DNA from: Mycoplasmatota bacterium
Lineage (GTDB): Bacteria > Bacillota_I > Bacilli_A > Acholeplasmatales > Acholeplasmataceae
Assembly (NCBI GenBank): GCA_024650045.1
Contig: JANKMU010000017.1
Coordinates: 1 to 36,820, forward strand
Length of the DNA: 36,820 nt
Reading direction: 5' to 3'
The notes under the pieces were generated by a model. The model did no database searches. It saw only the letters and a list, made by a program, of their open reading frames with translations, and was not told the origin of the DNA. The translations under genes were made by a program, and so were the position numbers. This document shows, piece by piece, positions 33,103 through 36,820 of the stretch (position 1 is its first letter; every line of letters starts with the position of its first letter).

Positions 33103-33110
33103 AAACGTTT
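33103..33110. promoter_or_regulatory. AAACGTTT palindrome next to the pfkA start codon
   Basis: TAAACGTTTA is a perfect 10-bp palindrome spanning the space between the ribosome site and ATG 33111. It repeats the 33001-33008 motif about 100 bp away, so looping by one regulator is conceivable. Confidence 0.25.
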
Positions 33111-34061
33111 ATGAAAATCGGAGTTTTAACATCAGGCGGAGATGCGCCTGGAATGAATGCTGCAGTGCGTGCTGTTGTGCGTGTTGGAGATATACATGGC
33201 CATCAGGTTTATGGTATTCGTGATGGATATGCAGGCTTAATTAATGATGACATGTATTTATTGACTCATGAAAGTGTTTCAGGCATGATAGCTTTAGGTG
33301 GAACTTTCTTAGGGACTTCAAGATCTGAAGATTTTATGAAAATAGAAGGTAAACAAAAAGCAGTTGAAAATTTAAAAAATAGAGGCATCGAAGCATTGAT
33401 CGTCATCGGTGGCGATGGAACTTATCGTGGAGCAATGGATTTAACTAAAATGGGTATAAAAACCATTGGTCTTCCAGGAACAATCGATAATGATATTCCA
33501 GGAACGGATTTTACAATAGGTTTTCACACAGCTGTTGAAACAATTGTTGATGCGATTGATAAATTAAGAGATACATCCACATCTCATCAGCGTTGTAGTA
33601 TTGTTGAAGTTATGGGAAGACATTGCGGTGATTTAGCTTTATATGCCGGTATTTGTGGTGGTGCAGAATTTATTGTTACCCCTGAAAGTCCGATGAATAA
33701 AGACCAAATCATCAGTCGACTCAAAAAACATAAAGCTGATGGAAGAAGACACGCAATTATTGTTTTAACAGAAAATATTATTGATGCCCATGATTTTGCT
33801 AAAGACATTACTGAAAAATCAGGTTTCGATTCCAGAGCTACAGTCTTAGGATATATACAAAGAGGTGGTTCACCTTGTCCAGAAGATCGAATATTGGGTT
33901 CAAGATTAGGCACATATGCAGTAGAGTTACTAAATGATGATATATATGGTGTATGTGTAGGTGTAAGAGATAATAGAGTGATTCATTTACCGTTTGCTAA
34001 CGTTGTTGGTCAAAAGAGACCAAAAAATGAGCTCTATAATATGGTTAAGAAAGTTTCATAA
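33111..34061 (+). CDS. pfkA: ATP-dependent 6-phosphofructokinase
   Basis: This is the committed step of glycolysis, fructose 6-phosphate plus ATP. The 316-residue protein has the bacterial PfkA length. ATP-type residues are present: GGDG at 100-103 and PGTIDND at 122-128 with catalytic Asp126. TSGGDAPGMNAA, GTSRSEDF (phosphate-binding Arg71), MGRHCGD and QRGGSP are conserved. ATG follows AAGGGAG by 9 nt. It leads a two-gene unit with ppdK (51-bp gap, no terminator) and diverges from the PPi enzyme. Having both lets the cell choose a reversible PPi route or an irreversible ATP route. Confidence 0.95.
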   Translation: MKIGVLTSGGDAPGMNAAVRAVVRVGDIHGHQVYGIRDGYAGLINDDMYLLTHESVSGMIALGGTFLGTSRSEDFMKIEGKQKAVENLKNRGIEALIVIGGDGTYRGAMDLTKMGIKTIGLPGTIDNDIPGTDFTIGFHTAVETIVDAIDKLRDTSTSHQRCSIVEVMGRHCGDLALYAGICGGAEFIVTPESPMNKDQIISRLKKHKADGRRHAIIVLTENIIDAHDFAKDITEKSGFDSRATVLGYIQRGGSPCPEDRILGSRLGTYAVELLNDDIYGVCVGVRDNRVIHLPFANVVGQKRPKNELYNMVKKVS

Positions 34062-34112
34062 GTTTTATTTTAGATATAAATAAAAATTTAAATAGAAGAA
34101 AGGAAATAAACT

Positions 34113-36737
34113 ATGACTAAATTTGTATATTTATTCAAAGAAGGTAATGCAACAATGAAGAACCTTCTTGGTGGTAAAGGCGCGAATCTAGCTGAAATGA
34201 CTTCACTAGGTATGCCAGTTCCACAAGGATTTACCGTTACAACTGAAGCTTGTATTGATTACTATGCTAAAAAGAAAGTAATCTCAACAGAAATAATTGA
34301 TCAAATCAATGAAGCTTTAGACAAAACTGAAAAAGAAGCAGGTAAGAAATTTGGAGATTCTAATGACCCATTTTTAGTATCTGTTAGATCAGGAGCAAGA
34401 GCTTCAATGCCAGGTATGATGGATACAATCTTAAACTTAGGTTTAAATGATGTATCTGTACAAGGATTGGCAAAACTAACAAACAATCCTCGTTTTGCTT
34501 ATGATTCATATCGTCGTTTCATTCAAATGTTTGCTGACGTTGTTATGGACATAGAAAAAGCAAATTTTGAAGAATTGCTTGAAGAAATGAAGGAAGAAAA
34601 AGGTGTTGAGTTAGACACTGAATTAGATTCAAATGATTTAGTTGAACTCGTAAAAAGATTCTTGGCTAAATATGAAGAACTAAAAGGTGAACCATTCCCA
34701 CAAGATCCGAAAGTACAATTAATTGGAGCAATCACTGCAGTGTTTAGATCTTGGGATAACCCACGTGCTAACACATACCGTAGATTGAATCATATTCCTT
34801 ATGAATGGGGAACTGCAGTTAACGTTCAAGGCATGGTTTTTGGTAACATGGGTGAAGACTCAGGTACAGGTGTTGCATTCTCAAGAAATCCATCAGATGG
34901 AACGAACGAGTTATATGGAGAATACTTATTCAATGCACAAGGTGAAGACGTTGTTGCAGGTATTCGTACACCAAAACCTATTTCAGAACTTAAAGATGAT
35001 AACCCAGCTTTATATGAAGAATTCTATAACATTTCTAAGAAATTAGAAGCTCATTATCGTGATATGCAAGATATGGAATTTACTATCGAAAGAGGTAAAT
35101 TATATATGCTTCAAACACGTAATGGTAAACGTACAGCACAAGCTGCATTAAAAATAGCGATTGATTTAGTTGAAGAAGGCGTTTTAACTGAAAAAGAAGC
35201 AGTTCTTAAAGTTGAACCAGCTCAACTGGATTCTTTATTACACCCACAATTTAATCCAGATTCATTGAAAAAAGCAAGAGTAATTGCTACTGGATTAAAT
35301 GCATCACCAGGCGCTGCAACAGGACGTATTGCATTCAATGCAGAACGTGCTAAAGAAATGAAAAAAGCTGATGGTCTTCCAGTTGTTCTTGTTCGTCAAG
35401 AAACCTCACCAGAAGATATTGATGGTATGATCGTTTCATCAGGTATTTTAACATCACGTGGTGGTATGACATCACATGCTGCAGTAGTTGCTCGTGGTAT
35501 GGGTACTTGCTGTGTTGCTGGTGCTGGAACTGTCCGCGTGTTTGAATCTAAAAAATATTTTGAAGTAAATGGCGAGAAATTTAATGAAGGTGATTGGATT
35601 TCATTAGATGGTTCAACTGGTAAAGTTTACGGACAAAAAGTTGAAACTATGGATGCAACAGTTTCAGGTGATTTTGCTAAATTGATGGAATGGGCTGATA
35701 AGTTCAGAGCACTTAAAGTTAGAACAAACGCAGATAATCCAAGAGATGCAAAAGTAGCTTATAACTTTGGAGCTGAAGGTATCGGTTTATGCCGTACAGA
35801 ACATATGTTCTTTGAACCAGATCGTATTCCTGCAGTTCGAGAAATGATTGTTGCTAAAAATAAAGCTGAAAGAGAAAAGGCTTTAGCTAAGCTTCTTCCA
35901 ATGCAAAGAGAAGACTTTATTGGACTTTATAAAGAAATGAAAGGTTACGCTGTAACCATTCGTTACTTAGATCCACCATTACATGAATTCGTACCAACTG
36001 ATCCAAAAGATATTGAAGCTTTAGCTAAAGAAATGGGTCTAAGTTACGATATGCTTAAAGGAACGATTGATGACTTACATGAAACAAATCCTATGTTAGG
36101 ACATCGTGGAGTTCGTCTAAGTGTTACATACCCAGAAATAGCTAAAATGCAAACACAAGCAGTTATTGAAGCAGCTATCGCTGTTACAAAAGAAGGTATG
36201 ACAATCATTCCTGAAATTATGATCCCTCTAGTAGGAGAATTAAAAGAACTTAAATATGTTAAAGATGTTGTTGTTGAAACAGCAGATGAGATTATTAAGG
36301 CATCAGGTGTTAAATTAACATATACGGTTGGAACAATGATTGAAATCCCACGTGCTGCGTTAATGGCTGATGAAATTGCTAAAGAAGCTGAGTTCTTTAG
36401 TTTTGGAACAAATGACTTAACACAAATGACATTTGGATTTAGCCGCGATGACGCTGGTAAATTCTTGTCAGAATATTATGAAAAGAAAATATTCGCAAAC
36501 GATCCATTTGCACATATTGACATATTAGGTGTTGGTAAGTTAATGGAAATGGGTGTTAAATTAGGTAAACAAACAAGACCTAATCTAAAACTTGGTATTT
36601 GTGGAGAACATGGTGGAGATCCTCTATCAGTTGAGTTCTGTCACCAAATCGGTTTAGATTACGTTTCATGTTCACCATTTAGAGTACCAATCGCAAGATT
36701 GGCTGCTGCTCATGCAAATATTAAAAACCCAAGATAA
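34113..36737 (+). CDS. ppdK: Pyruvate, phosphate dikinase
   Basis: PPDK interconverts PEP, AMP and PPi with pyruvate, ATP and phosphate. The 874-residue protein has the same length as the Clostridium symbiosum enzyme. An N-terminal ATP-grasp nucleotide domain (from KGANLAEMTSLGMPVP, then SVRSGARASMPGMMDT) is followed by the swivelling phosphohistidine domain with catalytic His455 in GGMTSHAAVVARGMG, and the C-terminal TIM-barrel PEP domain with LCRTEHMFF and Cys830 in GICGEHGGDP. AGAAAGGA precedes the ATG. In organisms with PPi-PFK it usually replaces or aids pyruvate kinase and gains extra ATP from PPi. The gene is intact and ends 33 bp before an IS-like end. Confidence 0.96.
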   Translation: MTKFVYLFKEGNATMKNLLGGKGANLAEMTSLGMPVPQGFTVTTEACIDYYAKKKVISTEIIDQINEALDKTEKEAGKKFGDSNDPFLVSVRSGARASMPGMMDTILNLGLNDVSVQGLAKLTNNPRFAYDSYRRFIQMFADVVMDIEKANFEELLEEMKEEKGVELDTELDSNDLVELVKRFLAKYEELKGEPFPQDPKVQLIGAITAVFRSWDNPRANTYRRLNHIPYEWGTAVNVQGMVFGNMGEDSGTGVAFSRNPSDGTNELYGEYLFNAQGEDVVAGIRTPKPISELKDDNPALYEEFYNISKKLEAHYRDMQDMEFTIERGKLYMLQTRNGKRTAQAALKIAIDLVEEGVLTEKEAVLKVEPAQLDSLLHPQFNPDSLKKARVIATGLNASPGAATGRIAFNAERAKEMKKADGLPVVLVRQETSPEDIDGMIVSSGILTSRGGMTSHAAVVARGMGTCCVAGAGTVRVFESKKYFEVNGEKFNEGDWISLDGSTGKVYGQKVETMDATVSGDFAKLMEWADKFRALKVRTNADNPRDAKVAYNFGAEGIGLCRTEHMFFEPDRIPAVREMIVAKNKAEREKALAKLLPMQREDFIGLYKEMKGYAVTIRYLDPPLHEFVPTDPKDIEALAKEMGLSYDMLKGTIDDLHETNPMLGHRGVRLSVTYPEIAKMQTQAVIEAAIAVTKEGMTIIPEIMIPLVGELKELKYVKDVVVETADEIIKASGVKLTYTVGTMIEIPRAALMADEIAKEAEFFSFGTNDLTQMTFGFSRDDAGKFLSEYYEKKIFANDPFAHIDILGVGKLMEMGVKLGKQTRPNLKLGICGEHGGDPLSVEFCHQIGLDYVSCSPFRVPIARLAAAHANIKNPR

Positions 36738-36770
36738 ATAATGATTTATTAAACAAAAGGGATGTTAAAT

Positions 36771-36820
36771 TGAAGTGCTCCCCATTTAGTAGACAATAAT
36801 AAAAAGGGGTTAAGCATTTT
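36771..36820 (+). mobile_element. Terminal end of a second IS3-like element (body beyond the window)
   Basis: TGAAGTGCTCCCC through AGTAGACA (36771-36795) matches the inverted copy at 31-55 at 19 of 25 positions. After it come AAAAAGGGG and TTAAGC, which look like a leader with a ribosome site for a transposase first frame lying past the window end. No transposase residues can be read. The family is inferred from the end sequence. Confidence 0.5.

Noticed and set aside
1-36820. The whole window as an IS-flanked composite transposon or genomic island
   Set aside because: The content is core replication, repair, lipid and glycolysis genes with even base and codon use; the IS ends more likely mark segment or contig limits.

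Overview
The window comes from a low-GC bacterium of the Firmicutes/Mollicutes borderland, most like an Acholeplasma, Izemoplasma or Haloplasma relative. TGA is used as a real stop codon (recG, plsX, rnc, dnaD and the Ig-repeat gene all end in TGA, several as ATGA overlaps) and Trp is coded by TGG, so this is code 11 and not the Mycoplasma/Spiroplasma code. DnaD and a DnaE-type polymerase point to the Firmicutes side. Adjacent PPi- and ATP-dependent phosphofructokinases plus pyruvate phosphate dikinase fit the PPi-linked glycolysis known from acholeplasmas. The lineage call is inference.

Layout. 1-55: outward-facing end of an IS3-like element. 74-2640: metal-responsive ArsR/SmtB repressor and a Zn/Cd/Pb-type P1B ATPase, with promoter, operator and terminator. 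2676-7594: a tight run recG, plsX, rnc, dnaD, nth. 7605-8950: a monocistronic XRE-HTH regulator with a long helical C-terminal domain. 8986-14823: an asymmetric heterodimeric ABC exporter followed by a membrane-anchored protein of about eight Ig-like repeats; a long hairpin covers the start codon of the latter. 14835-15377: flavodoxin behind a perfect consensus promoter. 15397-19831: dnaE, a gene of unknown function, and a cation diffusion facilitator.

19865-28733: one 8.76-kb gene for a 2918-residue, cysteine-free, acidic protein. Its N-terminus looks like a four-helix CvpA-type membrane domain. The rest is long degenerate helical repeats ending in a tandem array of 170-residue (510-bp) units. 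This is the most unusual object here and I recognise no described family for the whole. 28753-31640 (minus strand): DUF5058-type membrane protein, second membrane protein, and a membrane-anchored M20 carboxypeptidase, probably a transport and hydrolysis operon.

31646-36737: PPi-PFK (minus) divergent from ATP-PFK and PPDK (plus), a compact PPi/ATP glycolysis control point. 36771-36820: start of a second IS3-like end matching the one at position 31-55. Both window edges therefore lie in insertion-sequence ends, which suggests the window is a piece (perhaps a whole contig) bounded by IS copies. I saw no tRNA, rRNA, CRISPR array or prophage. The longest gene-free stretch is the 198-bp pfp/pfkA divergent spacer.
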